Made by a program: the position numbers and the translations under genes. From Trueperaceae bacterium (GTDB lineage Bacteria; Deinococcota; Deinococci; Deinococcales; Trueperaceae): a DNA stretch of 64,000 bases. The notes beneath the pieces were generated by a model. It searched no databases. It saw only the letters and a program-made list of their open reading frames with translations, and was not told the origin of the DNA. Of this stretch, positions 42,568 to 51,064 are shown piece by piece; the first letter of the stretch is position 1, and each line of letters begins with the position of its first letter. The stretch lies in the NCBI GenBank assembly GCA_020354625.1, contig CP070651.1:3662911-3726910 (forward strand), read 5' to 3'.

Positions 42568-42930
42568 GTGAATCTCGTCGACCTATTACAGCAGGCCCTT
42601 TCAATCAGAGGGATCACCAGCATCTCGGTGGTGAGTGGAGACGGCGAAATCGTCGAAGGTGTCTCGAATGACAATATCGAACTCGGTTTTGTCGGAGGTC
42701 TCATCGCCAGCAGTTTGGCGTCGAGCCAAGTGTTGGCAGGTCTACTCGGTGAGGGTGAAGTGACCCAGACCATGATCGAGTACGAGAACGGACCTGTGTT
42801 GCTCACGCCCCTCAACCCTGAACAAGGCTATGTAGCGGTCGTCACGCTCGAATCGACCCAGATCCTGGGCCGGGCTCGCTTTCAGCTGCGCAAGATTCTC
42901 CCCGACATCGCCCAAGCGGTAACTGCGTGA
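42568..42930 (+). CDS. Roadblock/LC7 domain protein 2
   Basis: A 120-aa protein with the same fold and length as the preceding one: ISVVSGDGEIVEGVS for the first strand pair and GYVAVVTLESTQILGRARF for the last. Two different Roadblock proteins in tandem could form a heterodimer. GGGAGGG lies 5 nt before the GTG start. Its stop overlaps the GTG of the DUF3467 gene (GTGA), so the two are translationally coupled. Confidence 0.8.
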   Translation: MNLVDLLQQALSIRGITSISVVSGDGEIVEGVSNDNIELGFVGGLIASSLASSQVLAGLLGEGEVTQTMIEYENGPVLLTPLNPEQGYVAVVTLESTQILGRARFQLRKILPDIAQAVTA

Positions 42931-43199
42931 AGGAGTTCAAGCTCGAACTCGATAAAGAGACAGCCCAAGGACGCTACGCGAATGTCGCCGTGATTGTGCA
43001 TACGCGTGACGAGTTCATTGTCGACTTTGCTCTCGCTTACCCGCAGCAGGCACCCCTTGTGAGCAGTCGTGTCATCACCAGTCCCCGGCATGCCAAAGCT
43101 TTGTTGCGCAGTCTTGAGGACAACATTCGGCGCTACGAAGCGAGGTACGGCAAGATTCCAGAACGTTCTACCAAAAAAGATCCCACAATCCAGAACTAA
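42927..43199 (+). CDS. DUF3467 family protein
   Basis: A 90-aa protein that fits DUF3467: FIVDFALAYPQQAPLVSSRVI (given in part as DEFIVDFALAYP), then ITSPRHAKALLRSLEDNIRRYE. DUF3467 proteins are small, widespread and of unknown function. The start overlaps the end of Roadblock 2 by 4 bp. Its place as third gene in the Roadblock operon suggests a shared job, which is inference. Confidence 0.75.
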   Translation: MKEFKLELDKETAQGRYANVAVIVHTRDEFIVDFALAYPQQAPLVSSRVITSPRHAKALLRSLEDNIRRYEARYGKIPERSTKKDPTIQN

Positions 43200-43278
43200 A
43201 AGTTGAACGATCCCGACAGACCCCGAACGGGATCATGAGGCTGTTACCCGGATTACCAGTCGGAGGGGCGGGGCAAGA

Positions 43279-43284
43279 TGTAAT
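43279..43284 (+). promoter_or_regulatory. Possible -10 element TGTAAT
   Basis: TGTAAT ends 6 nt before the ATG at 43291. It differs from TANNNT at the second base, so the call is weak. Confidence 0.3.
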
Positions 43285-43290
43285 AAGCCT

Positions 43291-43908
43291 ATGCCCGAAC
43301 TTGTCAGGGTCTACTTCGATTATGTGTGTCCGTTTGCGTGGCGTGGTGCTGAAGTGGCCGAACTCGTAGCAGAAGAACTCGATCTGTCTTTCGATTGGCG
43401 ACACTTCAGCCTCTACCAGAGCAACCATCGGGGAAGAGATCACTGGCAGCTTTGGAACGATAGGATCGATTTTCAAGACGATAACGGTTGCAAAGGGCTT
43501 TTCCCCTTTCTGGCTTCGTGTGCTGCACGTCGTCAAGGGGAGCAAAAGTATGATGCCTTTCGCTTGCAGCTTCTAAGGGCGCGCCATCGTAATCATTGCC
43601 CCTTGAACCGGACAACCATTTTTGAGGCGGCAGGGGCTGCTGGTCTGCACCTGCCGCAGTTCGAAGACGATCTCGCCGATCCGGAGTGCCGTACAGTGCT
43701 CGCACAAGAGCACCACCGTGCAGCTGCGCTCGACGTATTTGGAACGCCCACCTTCCATTTTTCAAGCGGTCACCTCGCCTACTTTCGGATTCGTGAACTC
43801 CCCAGGAGTCGTGTTGAGGCTCTCGATCTCTTTTCCTCCTATAAGAGGTTGCTTGAAGCCTATCCGTATCTGGAGACGATCAAAAGGCCGAGACGGAAAG
43901 GAAATTGA
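43291..43908 (+). CDS. DsbA-family thioredoxin-fold protein with one active-site Cys
   Basis: A 205-aa DsbA/FrnE/HCCA-isomerase-like protein. The active site is DYVCPFAW near residue 14: only the first Cys of a CPxC is left. The cis-Pro loop DVFGTPTFHF and the domain order are as in the family. Single-Cys members act as glutathione- or thiol-dependent isomerases or disulfide reductants. Other Cys occur in GCKGLF and SCAARRQ. It has no signal peptide, so it is cytoplasmic. It lies between the Roadblock operon and the phosphatase/kinase pair. Confidence 0.75.
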   Translation: MPELVRVYFDYVCPFAWRGAEVAELVAEELDLSFDWRHFSLYQSNHRGRDHWQLWNDRIDFQDDNGCKGLFPFLASCAARRQGEQKYDAFRLQLLRARHRNHCPLNRTTIFEAAGAAGLHLPQFEDDLADPECRTVLAQEHHRAAALDVFGTPTFHFSSGHLAYFRIRELPRSRVEALDLFSSYKRLLEAYPYLETIKRPRRKGN

Positions 43909-43955
43909 TGTCCCTCAGTGTGGAAATTCCTCATCGGTTTTCTAGGTAAAGGCGC

Positions 43956-43961
43956 TACACT
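43956..43961 (+). promoter_or_regulatory. Leaderless -10 element TACACT for the PP2C gene
   Basis: TACACT ends 5 nt before the GTG at 43967. Confidence 0.6.
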
Positions 43962-43966
43962 TAGGC

Positions 43967-44731
43967 GTGCGTCTTGGTCAGAATGTCGGCCACGGTTCAG
44001 ATGTTGGGCGTGTCCGACCTCTCAATGAGGACTATCACCGCGTCTGGCAATTCCCGGTTCCTGGTAGCAACCTCACCCTATTGGCTGTAGCTGATGGTAT
44101 GGGGGGAGCGGCGGCCGGTGAGGTGGCAAGCAAGCTTGCCATGGAGGTGTTGGACGAATCCTTCAGTCGCTATGTGGAAGAGCTCGAGAACGGCAACCCC
44201 GTGATCGGAATCGAAAAGTTGACGGAAAAGGCGATTCGCCTTGCGAACCGTCGCGTCTACGCTGCGGCGATCGGCAATCAAGGTCGGCGTGGTATGGGTA
44301 CGACCCTTACCGTTGTGGCGGTGAACGGAAGCAAGGCTTTTTTGGGTCATGTCGGTGATTCACGAGCCTATTTGGTTCGCGGCAGTAAAATCTACCAGCT
44401 GACCAAGGACCACTCCTGGGTCGAGGAGCAGTTGGAACGTGGTCTGATCACCGAGGATGAGGCGGAAAGGCACGAGTGGCGTAACTTGATTACCCGTGCG
44501 CTGGGTACTCGGCCTCAGGTAGCCCCGGATATGGTGGAGATCGACGTTCAGCAGGGGGATGTGTTTGTGATTTCGACCGACGGGCTACACGGGTTGGTCA
44601 AACCAGAGGAGATTCTTTCTGAAGTGCGTCGTACAAATAATCGTCAGTCGAGTGTAGAGTTCCTGATTTCACTAGCCAATGATCGGGGTGGTCCGGATAA
44701 TATCACCCTGGTAATTGCCGAGGTGGCCTAA
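43967..44731 (+). CDS. PP2C-type Ser/Thr protein phosphatase
   Basis: A 254-aa PPM/PP2C phosphatase. Metal-binding motifs are RPLNEDYHR, ADGMGGAAAGE, GHVGDSRAYLV, STDGLHGLV and DRGGPDNITLV. It removes phosphate from Ser/Thr residues, most likely those set by the kinase encoded next. The kinase ATG follows its TAA directly (no gap), so the two are translated as a pair. The start GTG has a TACACT 5 nt upstream. Confidence 0.95.
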   Translation: MRLGQNVGHGSDVGRVRPLNEDYHRVWQFPVPGSNLTLLAVADGMGGAAAGEVASKLAMEVLDESFSRYVEELENGNPVIGIEKLTEKAIRLANRRVYAAAIGNQGRRGMGTTLTVVAVNGSKAFLGHVGDSRAYLVRGSKIYQLTKDHSWVEEQLERGLITEDEAERHEWRNLITRALGTRPQVAPDMVEIDVQQGDVFVISTDGLHGLVKPEEILSEVRRTNNRQSSVEFLISLANDRGGPDNITLVIAEVA

Positions 44732-46792
44732 ATGTTGTGGCTCTTCTTGATTCTCATAGCAATCCTCGCCGCCGTGTTGATTCGCTTCCCCGTGTGGTTG
44801 GATTATGGCCTTCTGGGTGTGGCGTTGATCGTCAGTCTGGGACTGGTGTCGGTAGCGGGGCTAGAACGGTCCGTGGCCACTGTGGTGCTCTATTCTTTCT
44901 CGCTCGGTCTGCTGGTGCCTGCCGGTGGATACGTTATGCGCAATTCACGGGTGGCGCCACCGCGTAGAGATCGCACCAAAAGCACGCCGTCTTCGAGTCA
45001 GGGTAAAGCTCGTAAGAGCAGCGATTTGATGGGCTTTGAATCGATCGATATCCCCGGCTACGAGATCCTTGAGAAGGTCGGCTCGGGTGGGATGGCGAGC
45101 GTTTACCGGGGACGGCGCGAGTCGGATGATCAGACCGTGGCCTTGAAGATTCCCATGGAACAGTACGTCGCCGACGCAAAGTTCATCAGGCGGTTCCACC
45201 GTGAGGCCGAAGTGGCACAGCGGTTGAACCACGTCAACATCGTACGCACCTACGAGCACGGTAGCATCGGCATCAAGCACTACATGATCATGGAGTACGT
45301 CGACGGCAGGAGCCTCGAGGGATTTATCGAGGCGAAAGAGCTGGTCATCGGCACCAGCATCGAGATCATGAAACTGGTGGTGAAGGCCCTACAGCACATT
45401 CACTCAGCCGGCATTATCCACCGAGATATCAAGCCTGCCAACATCATGATTCTTCGGGGGGGAATCAGCTCCGATGTCGATGGTACGTCCACGTTGGCAT
45501 CTGACGCCGTCAAACTCATGGACTTCGGTATTGCCGGTGGCAAGGTACTCTCCCGTCTCACCATGACGGGGGCAAGGGTCGGTACGCCTGTGTACATGTC
45601 TCCCGAGCAGGCACGTGGGCATAAGATCGACCACCGAAGCGATATCTACAGTCTCGGCCTCGTCTTTTACGAGATGCTGACTGGGGAGACGCCCTTCAAG
45701 GGTGGCTACGAAGCGATCGTCCACCAACAGATCTTCCAGACTCCTCCTCCCCCGAGGCAGCGCAACCTAGAGGTTTCCAAGGCACTCGATAACCTGGTGA
45801 TGCGCATGATCGCCAAAGATCCGGATGAGCGTCCCAACCTCGAGGAGGTCTTCGAGACGCTCGAGCAGGGCAATCACGACGATTCGGAAGACATGAACCT
45901 CCCCAGCCAGATCATCCTCACGGTGAGTGCCCGTCAGGGTGTGCTCAGGGTGCTCGATCCCGACGGCATCTTACACACCACCTTGGGGGATATCGGTGTG
46001 GGGCCGGGGTCGTTCTCAGCGGCGCCCTTATCGGTTTCGCTCGATAGTGAAGGCAACTTTTACGCTGCTGTGTTTGAGTACCGCGTCGGTCAGGACGACC
46101 ACCGCATGATCCACAAACTCGCTCCAGACGGTTCTCCACTCATGTCCTTTGGGGGATACGGGATGAAACCGGGTGAGTTCCTCTACCCGATCTCGCTCTC
46201 GGTGGCTCCTGACGACACCGTTTACGTGCTCGATTCGGAGACTCATCTGGTGCAGCATTTCGACTCAGATGGAAAGCTGCTCAACAAGTTCGGGGGTCGT
46301 GGTGCCGGGAAGGGGCTCTTCAACGATCCGCGCTCGATCGTCGTATCTGGGATCGGGGCAGTTTACGTTCTCGACCACGGGAACCGCCAGATCCAGCGGT
46401 TCGATGCCAGCGGTCGCTACGAAACCCGTTGGGCCTTCAAGCTCGGTGGGGATCAGGAGGGCATGCGCACGCTCGATGGGATGGCGGTCGATGAGGAGGG
46501 GAACCTCTATATCAGCGACGCGACCGGCGGCAAGGTTCGCAAGGTCACGCCCGAAGGCAAGGTCAGCAAGTCGTTTACCTTGGATCCCTTGCAAGGTGAA
46601 TCGACCGACACCATGCTCGATCTCGGGGTCGATGACGGTGGCTATCTATATGCTGCGAGGCGCGGTGGACATATGATTCGCAAGTATGATCCTGCGGGCC
46701 AACTGATGGAAACCATGGAAACCTATGCGCCGGTGGTGCAGATGGTGGTCAACGTGAGGCGTTCGACCGTGGCCGCCAAAGAACTCGCCTAA
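44732..46792 (+). CDS. Membrane Ser/Thr protein kinase with NHL beta-propeller
   Basis: A 686-aa protein. Three membrane segments (about 1-19, 21-43, 48-69) come first, then a basic linker (70-100) and a Hanks-type kinase (about 110-378). Its key residues are the glycine loop GSGGMA (117-122), K139, E158, HRDIKPAN (230-237) and DFG (264-266). A 12-residue insert stands just before DFG. NHL repeats fill about 395-680 (KLAPDGSPLMSFGGYG, FDSDGKLLNKFGG and others). No membrane helix separates kinase and propeller, and the basic linker favours a cytoplasmic C-terminus. The propeller should therefore be inside the cell, unlike PknD of M. tuberculosis. It is directly after its PP2C partner. Confidence 0.93.
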   Translation: MLWLFLILIAILAAVLIRFPVWLDYGLLGVALIVSLGLVSVAGLERSVATVVLYSFSLGLLVPAGGYVMRNSRVAPPRRDRTKSTPSSSQGKARKSSDLMGFESIDIPGYEILEKVGSGGMASVYRGRRESDDQTVALKIPMEQYVADAKFIRRFHREAEVAQRLNHVNIVRTYEHGSIGIKHYMIMEYVDGRSLEGFIEAKELVIGTSIEIMKLVVKALQHIHSAGIIHRDIKPANIMILRGGISSDVDGTSTLASDAVKLMDFGIAGGKVLSRLTMTGARVGTPVYMSPEQARGHKIDHRSDIYSLGLVFYEMLTGETPFKGGYEAIVHQQIFQTPPPPRQRNLEVSKALDNLVMRMIAKDPDERPNLEEVFETLEQGNHDDSEDMNLPSQIILTVSARQGVLRVLDPDGILHTTLGDIGVGPGSFSAAPLSVSLDSEGNFYAAVFEYRVGQDDHRMIHKLAPDGSPLMSFGGYGMKPGEFLYPISLSVAPDDTVYVLDSETHLVQHFDSDGKLLNKFGGRGAGKGLFNDPRSIVVSGIGAVYVLDHGNRQIQRFDASGRYETRWAFKLGGDQEGMRTLDGMAVDEEGNLYISDATGGKVRKVTPEGKVSKSFTLDPLQGESTDTMLDLGVDDGGYLYAARRGGHMIRKYDPAGQLMETMETYAPVVQMVVNVRRSTVAAKELA

Positions 46793-46809
46793 AAGAGTCT
46801 AAACGAGTG

Positions 46810-46840
46810 AACGAGCAGCGGCCGACGGCCGCTGCTCGTT
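46810..46840. terminator. 14-bp perfect hairpin between convergent genes
   Basis: Positions 46810-46823 pair fully with 46827-46840 around GAC. It lies between the kinase gene and the convergent permease gene and can serve both. There is no U-tract. Confidence 0.7.
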
Positions 46841-46847
46841 CCTACAA

Positions 46848-48050
46848 TCACTGCCGGCTCCGCGGGTCGAAAGCGTCCCGCAATCCGTCGCCCAGCAAGT
46901 TCCAAGTCAATACCGAGGTGAAGATAAAGATACCTGGGGTGTAGATCCACCAGCGCTCGGTCAGCCCGGTGACCCCGGCGAAGGCCTGTGCGGTGCTGAG
47001 CATCAGCCCCCAACTGGTCGCCGGCGGTTGGATGCCGAGCCCGAAGAAACTCAACACCGATTCCACCAGGATAAAGCTCGGTACGATCAGGCTGAGGACC
47101 ACGATCACGTAGCTCAGGGTGTTGGGGAGCAGGTGGCGCACGATGATGCGCCCATTGCTCGAGCCGATCGCCTTGGCCGCTGCAGTGAAGTCGCGTTCTT
47201 TTAAGGACAATACTTGCCCCCGCACCGTCCTGGCGATGCCGCCCCAGCCGACGGTGGAGAGGACGATCACGATCAGGGTGAAGAGTGCTGAAGAGGGGAG
47301 GTTGAGGGGGTAGAAGGTGGCTGAGAGCGCGATCAGCAGAAAGAGGTCGGGGATGGCGGCCAAGACCTCGACGAAGCGCATGATCAACTCGTCGATCCAG
47401 CCGCCGAAATAGCCGGCGATCCCGCCCATGATCATGCCGATGGCGATGGAGACGAGCGCGGCCACGATGCCGATCGTGAGGCTGACGCGGGCGCCGAAAA
47501 GGATCTTGCTAAAGACATCGCTACCGACGTCATCGGAACCCCAGAGGTAGAGTTTCGTCCGGTCCGAGGGGTCGTCGACCCCGAAGAGGTGCAGCGTCGC
47601 CCAGGGCTTGATGCCGAGCTTGTGACGCAGGCCGATGGGGATCAGGTTGACCGGAAACGGCACGTAGCGCTCTCTCACCCCCTCGCGGCGCACGAAGAAC
47701 TTGATGGGGTAACGCCTGCTCTCATCGACGGTCCAGATCTCTTCGAAGGTCTGCATGTCGATCGATTTGGTCATCTGGTAGATGTAGGGACCGACCCAGC
47801 GGTTGTCTTGGTCGCGGTAGCGGATCTTGTTGGGTGGCTGGAAGGTCGCGTAGGCGTTGAGGAAGTTCTCGGGGTAGGGTGCGAAGAAGTCGGCGAAGGC
47901 CGCCAGCAGATACAAAAAGCCCAAGATAAAGAGCGAAGCGCGGGCCAGTGGGTGTTTTAAAAACTGCTTCCAGGCGATGGAAAAAAGGCTCTTGCCTGTT
48001 TCCTGTCGGGTGGGAGCTCCCTCGGTGACGTCAGGGTTCGTTCGAGTCAT
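46848..48050 (-). CDS. Peptide-type ABC transporter permease (DppC/OppC family)
   Basis: A 400-aa permease with about six membrane helices. A first helix (about 35-55) is followed by a large external loop of about 130 residues before the BPD_transp_1 core. The EAA loop reads DFTAAAKAIGSSNGRIIVRHLLPN (in part). It is longer than E. coli DppC (300 aa) because of that loop. It pairs with the DppB-type protein encoded 1 bp upstream to form the channel. The two ATPases are not in the window. Confidence 0.92.
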   Translation of the reverse strand: MTRTNPDVTEGAPTRQETGKSLFSIAWKQFLKHPLARASLFILGFLYLLAAFADFFAPYPENFLNAYATFQPPNKIRYRDQDNRWVGPYIYQMTKSIDMQTFEEIWTVDESRRYPIKFFVRREGVRERYVPFPVNLIPIGLRHKLGIKPWATLHLFGVDDPSDRTKLYLWGSDDVGSDVFSKILFGARVSLTIGIVAALVSIAIGMIMGGIAGYFGGWIDELIMRFVEVLAAIPDLFLLIALSATFYPLNLPSSALFTLIVIVLSTVGWGGIARTVRGQVLSLKERDFTAAAKAIGSSNGRIIVRHLLPNTLSYVIVVLSLIVPSFILVESVLSFFGLGIQPPATSWGLMLSTAQAFAGVTGLTERWWIYTPGIFIFTSVLTWNLLGDGLRDAFDPRSRQ

Positions 48051-48051
48051 G

Positions 48052-49032
48052 TCAGTAGCGGATCCTGGGGTCGATGAGGGCCAGGGCGAGGTCCGAGATG
48101 AGGTTGCCGATCATCAGAAGCAGCGTGAGGATGGTGAGCAGCGCCATGATCACGTAGACGTCCTGGGCGAAGATGGAGCGGATGAAAAGCGGGGTGATCC
48201 CCGGCCAACCGGTCACGAACTCGACCGTGCCCGCCCCGGAGATGAGCCCCGGCAGGATGCCGCCGATGGTCGAAATGATCACGATAATAGCGTTTCTAAG
48301 GGCGTGTTTGTAGTTCACTACCCGTTCCGATAAGCCCTTGGCCCGGGCCGTGCGGATGTAGTCTTGCCCTAGGATCTCGAGCATCTCGCCGCGCATGATC
48401 CGGGTGGTGAAGGCGAGGCTCGAGGTGACCACCACGATGAGCGGCACGATCATGTGCCAAGCGACGTCGGTGAGCTGGCGAAAGCTGGTCAGGTCGCTGT
48501 AGTCGGTGCTGGTCATGCCGCCGGTGGGGACCAAAAACCACCCGTTGGCCTGGAACCACTGCACGCTCAGGGCCAGGAAGATCAAGGCCAAAAAGAAGTT
48601 GGGCACTGCCAGGCCGATGAGGCTGAACACGGTCAGCACCCGGTCGCCGAGCGAGTATTTCCGCAGCGCCGAGTAGACTCCGATGGGGATGGCGATCAGG
48701 TAAGTCAGGATGGTGGCCGGCAAAAGCAGCACCAAGCTATTGGTCATTCTGGGGACGATCAGAGCGGTCACGCTCCCCTTGCTGGTCAAGCTGGTGCCCA
48801 GATCTCCCTCGACGACCAGGTTGCGGAGCCAGAAGAGGTAGCGCACATACCAGGGCCGGTCGAGGCCGAGCACGCTGCGGATGCGCTCCGCTTTGTTGGG
48901 GTCGACCTGGTCGAAGGCGAACTGGGTGGCGAAGTCGCCCGGGGCGATCTCGATGACGATCCAGGCCACCAAGGTGGCCAGCACGAAGGTGGGGATCAGG
49001 TTGACGATCCTGCGGACGATGAACGCAAACAC
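48052..49032 (-). CDS. Peptide-type ABC transporter permease (DppB/OppB family)
   Basis: A 326-aa permease with the classic short N-terminal FIVRRIVNLIPTF segment, a TM1-loop with VLGLDRPWYVRY and a core of five more helices. The EAA loop is DYIRTARAKGLSERVVNYKHALRN (in part). The DppC-type gene follows after 1 bp. The substrate-binding protein gene lies 108 bp upstream, with a strong hairpin in between. Confidence 0.93.
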   Translation of the reverse strand: MFAFIVRRIVNLIPTFVLATLVAWIVIEIAPGDFATQFAFDQVDPNKAERIRSVLGLDRPWYVRYLFWLRNLVVEGDLGTSLTSKGSVTALIVPRMTNSLVLLLPATILTYLIAIPIGVYSALRKYSLGDRVLTVFSLIGLAVPNFFLALIFLALSVQWFQANGWFLVPTGGMTSTDYSDLTSFRQLTDVAWHMIVPLIVVVTSSLAFTTRIMRGEMLEILGQDYIRTARAKGLSERVVNYKHALRNAIIVIISTIGGILPGLISGAGTVEFVTGWPGITPLFIRSIFAQDVYVIMALLTILTLLLMIGNLISDLALALIDPRIRY

Positions 49033-49093
49033 CCTTTTTGTCTCCTGCGTACTTCCAAGCGCGAGCTGAGAGGTTTTTGACTATACCAAAACG

Positions 49094-49122
49094 GAGCATG
49101 TGGGGTTTGTCCCCACATGCTC
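49094..49122 (-). terminator. 12-bp hairpin inside the ABC operon
   Basis: Positions 49094-49105 and 49111-49122 are perfect complements around a 5-nt loop. It lies after the binding-protein gene and before the permease genes. Such hairpins commonly reduce read-through or protect the upstream mRNA so that binding protein exceeds permease. Confidence 0.6.
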
Positions 49123-49140
49123 GATGGTTGTCTGGTCGGC

Positions 49141-50955
49141 TTACGGGCTGGCCAGGTGTTCTCTAAAGCCACCGGGTCGATACGGGGACTCGATGCTGTT
49201 GGCGTCGAGCGCTTCTAAGGGCCAGAGCCCGCTCAAGTCGGTATAGATGTGGAAAGCCGGGCTGATCAAGGGGGTCATCGGCAAGTACTCGCGCATCAGG
49301 GCAGCGCGTTCGTTGTAGACCGCGACGCGCTCTTGCAAATCGAGTGTATCTGCCATCTTCACGGTCAGGCGGTCCATGAGGATTTCCCAGGCCTCGACGT
49401 CGCTCTTGCTCTTGTTCCACGAGTTCAAGTTGGAGTTGATGCGGAGGCCGTTGTCGAAGTTGGGGTTGTCGACGTCGCCGCCGGCGAGCCCCCAGATCTG
49501 CGCGTCGTAGTCGACGGTCCGGGCCCCGGTCTCATCGAAGTCGAGGTCGCCGACGATCGAGTTCACCCAGATTTCGAAGGAGACCTCGCGCGGGTTGATC
49601 TTGACGCCATAGGGCGCCAAGGTCTGCGAGGTGACCAGCGCTTCCTGGCCGCGGCGCTCGTTGCCCGAGTTGAACTGCAGGTCGAACTCGACCCGGCAGC
49701 CGGTCTCGGGGTTCATGAGCACGCCGTCGGCATCGAGCTCGGTGAAGCCTAAGCTCCTGATCATGGCCACGCCCTGCTCGGGGTCGAAGTCAAACGGGTC
49801 GAGGTTGGGTGCGTCGAAGGGTGCTGCTGAAGCGTTGTTCCAGTCCTTGGCTGGGAAGCCGAGCCCACCGAGGGCCGCCTGAACCAAGGCGTTGCGGTCG
49901 ATCATGATCGAGATGGCCGATTTGAAGGTGGGGCTGCGGAACATCGCTTGCTTGCAGGGGTCGGTGTTGTTGAAGTTGTAGGTGATGAAGTCGACCAGCG
50001 TGTCCGGGCCGATGTTGGCATTCAGCGTTCCCGAGATGGTGCCGCCGTCGACCGCTTCGCGCAAGGCACGCACCTGGTCGAGGGTAGTGGGCCAGTAGAA
50101 GCTCGCCTGTCCCGTCACCACCCGGCTCAACTCCTGGTTCTGATCTTCGGTGACGGTTACCACCCAGCGGTCGGGGCCGGGGATGGGGGAGCCGTCGGCG
50201 GCCTGGACGAACTCGCCATAGCTGGGGTTGGCCTCGAGCACCAGGCGCTCGCCCGGCCGGAACTCGGTGATCATGTAGGGTCCGCCCGAGATGATCTCGC
50301 TGGGGTCGGCATCGACCCCCCACATGGTCTTGATGCCCTCAGCGCCTTGGGCCTCGTAGACCGGCATGAAGATGTGGGCGGGCATCAAGCCGTTGGTGGT
50401 CACGCACTCGTTTTGGGAAATCGCATTGACCTGCGGCTTGGCCAACCTCACCCGATACTGGTATTTGCCCAGGATCTCGACCTCGACCGGCTCCTCATCG
50501 ACCACCGAGCAGGAGAAGTCGTTCGATTCGACCTCGGGGTCACCCACGATGGTGTAGGTGGCCAGCACGTCGTCGGTGGTCATCTCGACCCCATCGGACC
50601 ACTTCCAGCCTTCGCGCACGGTGATGATGAACTCCTGTTCGGGGACGACCTCTTCGATCTCCTTGCCCCAGTAGAGGTTAAAGGAGCCGTCGGCCTTTTT
50701 GAAACTGCGGGTCCCCGCCCAGTCTCTGAGCACGATGCTGGGTCCTGCTACGCCATTGAAGATGGCCGTTTCATTGGCACTGCTGGTCAGGTACGGATTC
50801 AGGGTACCGATGTCGCCAAAGGTCGTCTCCTGAATGGTCCCGCCCTGCTTCAGGGTCGGGGCGTACTCTGCCGGCCACTGATAGGACTGGGCCAGGGCCG
50901 AGACAGCGAGGGTCAAGCTCGCCAAGACAAACAAGTGGACTACGATTCTATGCAT
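49141..50955 (-). CDS. Peptide-type ABC transporter substrate-binding protein
   Basis: A 604-aa SBP_bac_5 protein with a signal peptide (about 1-23, ending SALAQ). Family segments include LKQGGTIQETTFGDIGTLNPYLT (in part), VREGWKWSDG, TTDDVLATY and the C-terminal NERAALMREYLPMTPLISP. It is longer than DppA/OppA (about 540 aa). It delivers peptides, nickel or oligosaccharides to the permeases; the ligand is not known. No lipobox Cys is present, so it may be free or held in another way. AAGGAGG lies 6 nt before the ATG at 50955 (an ATG one codon before is the alternative). Confidence 0.92.
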   Translation of the reverse strand: MHRIVVHLFVLASLTLAVSALAQSYQWPAEYAPTLKQGGTIQETTFGDIGTLNPYLTSSANETAIFNGVAGPSIVLRDWAGTRSFKKADGSFNLYWGKEIEEVVPEQEFIITVREGWKWSDGVEMTTDDVLATYTIVGDPEVESNDFSCSVVDEEPVEVEILGKYQYRVRLAKPQVNAISQNECVTTNGLMPAHIFMPVYEAQGAEGIKTMWGVDADPSEIISGGPYMITEFRPGERLVLEANPSYGEFVQAADGSPIPGPDRWVVTVTEDQNQELSRVVTGQASFYWPTTLDQVRALREAVDGGTISGTLNANIGPDTLVDFITYNFNNTDPCKQAMFRSPTFKSAISIMIDRNALVQAALGGLGFPAKDWNNASAAPFDAPNLDPFDFDPEQGVAMIRSLGFTELDADGVLMNPETGCRVEFDLQFNSGNERRGQEALVTSQTLAPYGVKINPREVSFEIWVNSIVGDLDFDETGARTVDYDAQIWGLAGGDVDNPNFDNGLRINSNLNSWNKSKSDVEAWEILMDRLTVKMADTLDLQERVAVYNERAALMREYLPMTPLISPAFHIYTDLSGLWPLEALDANSIESPYRPGGFREHLASP

Positions 50956-51064
50956 CATTGCCTCCTTCATAAAACCCAAAGACATTTCCAACCGACCGCA
51001 CGATCTCTACAAACCAACACGATCGTCCTAGCGTACCACCTACATAAATTAGAGTCGTCGCTCA

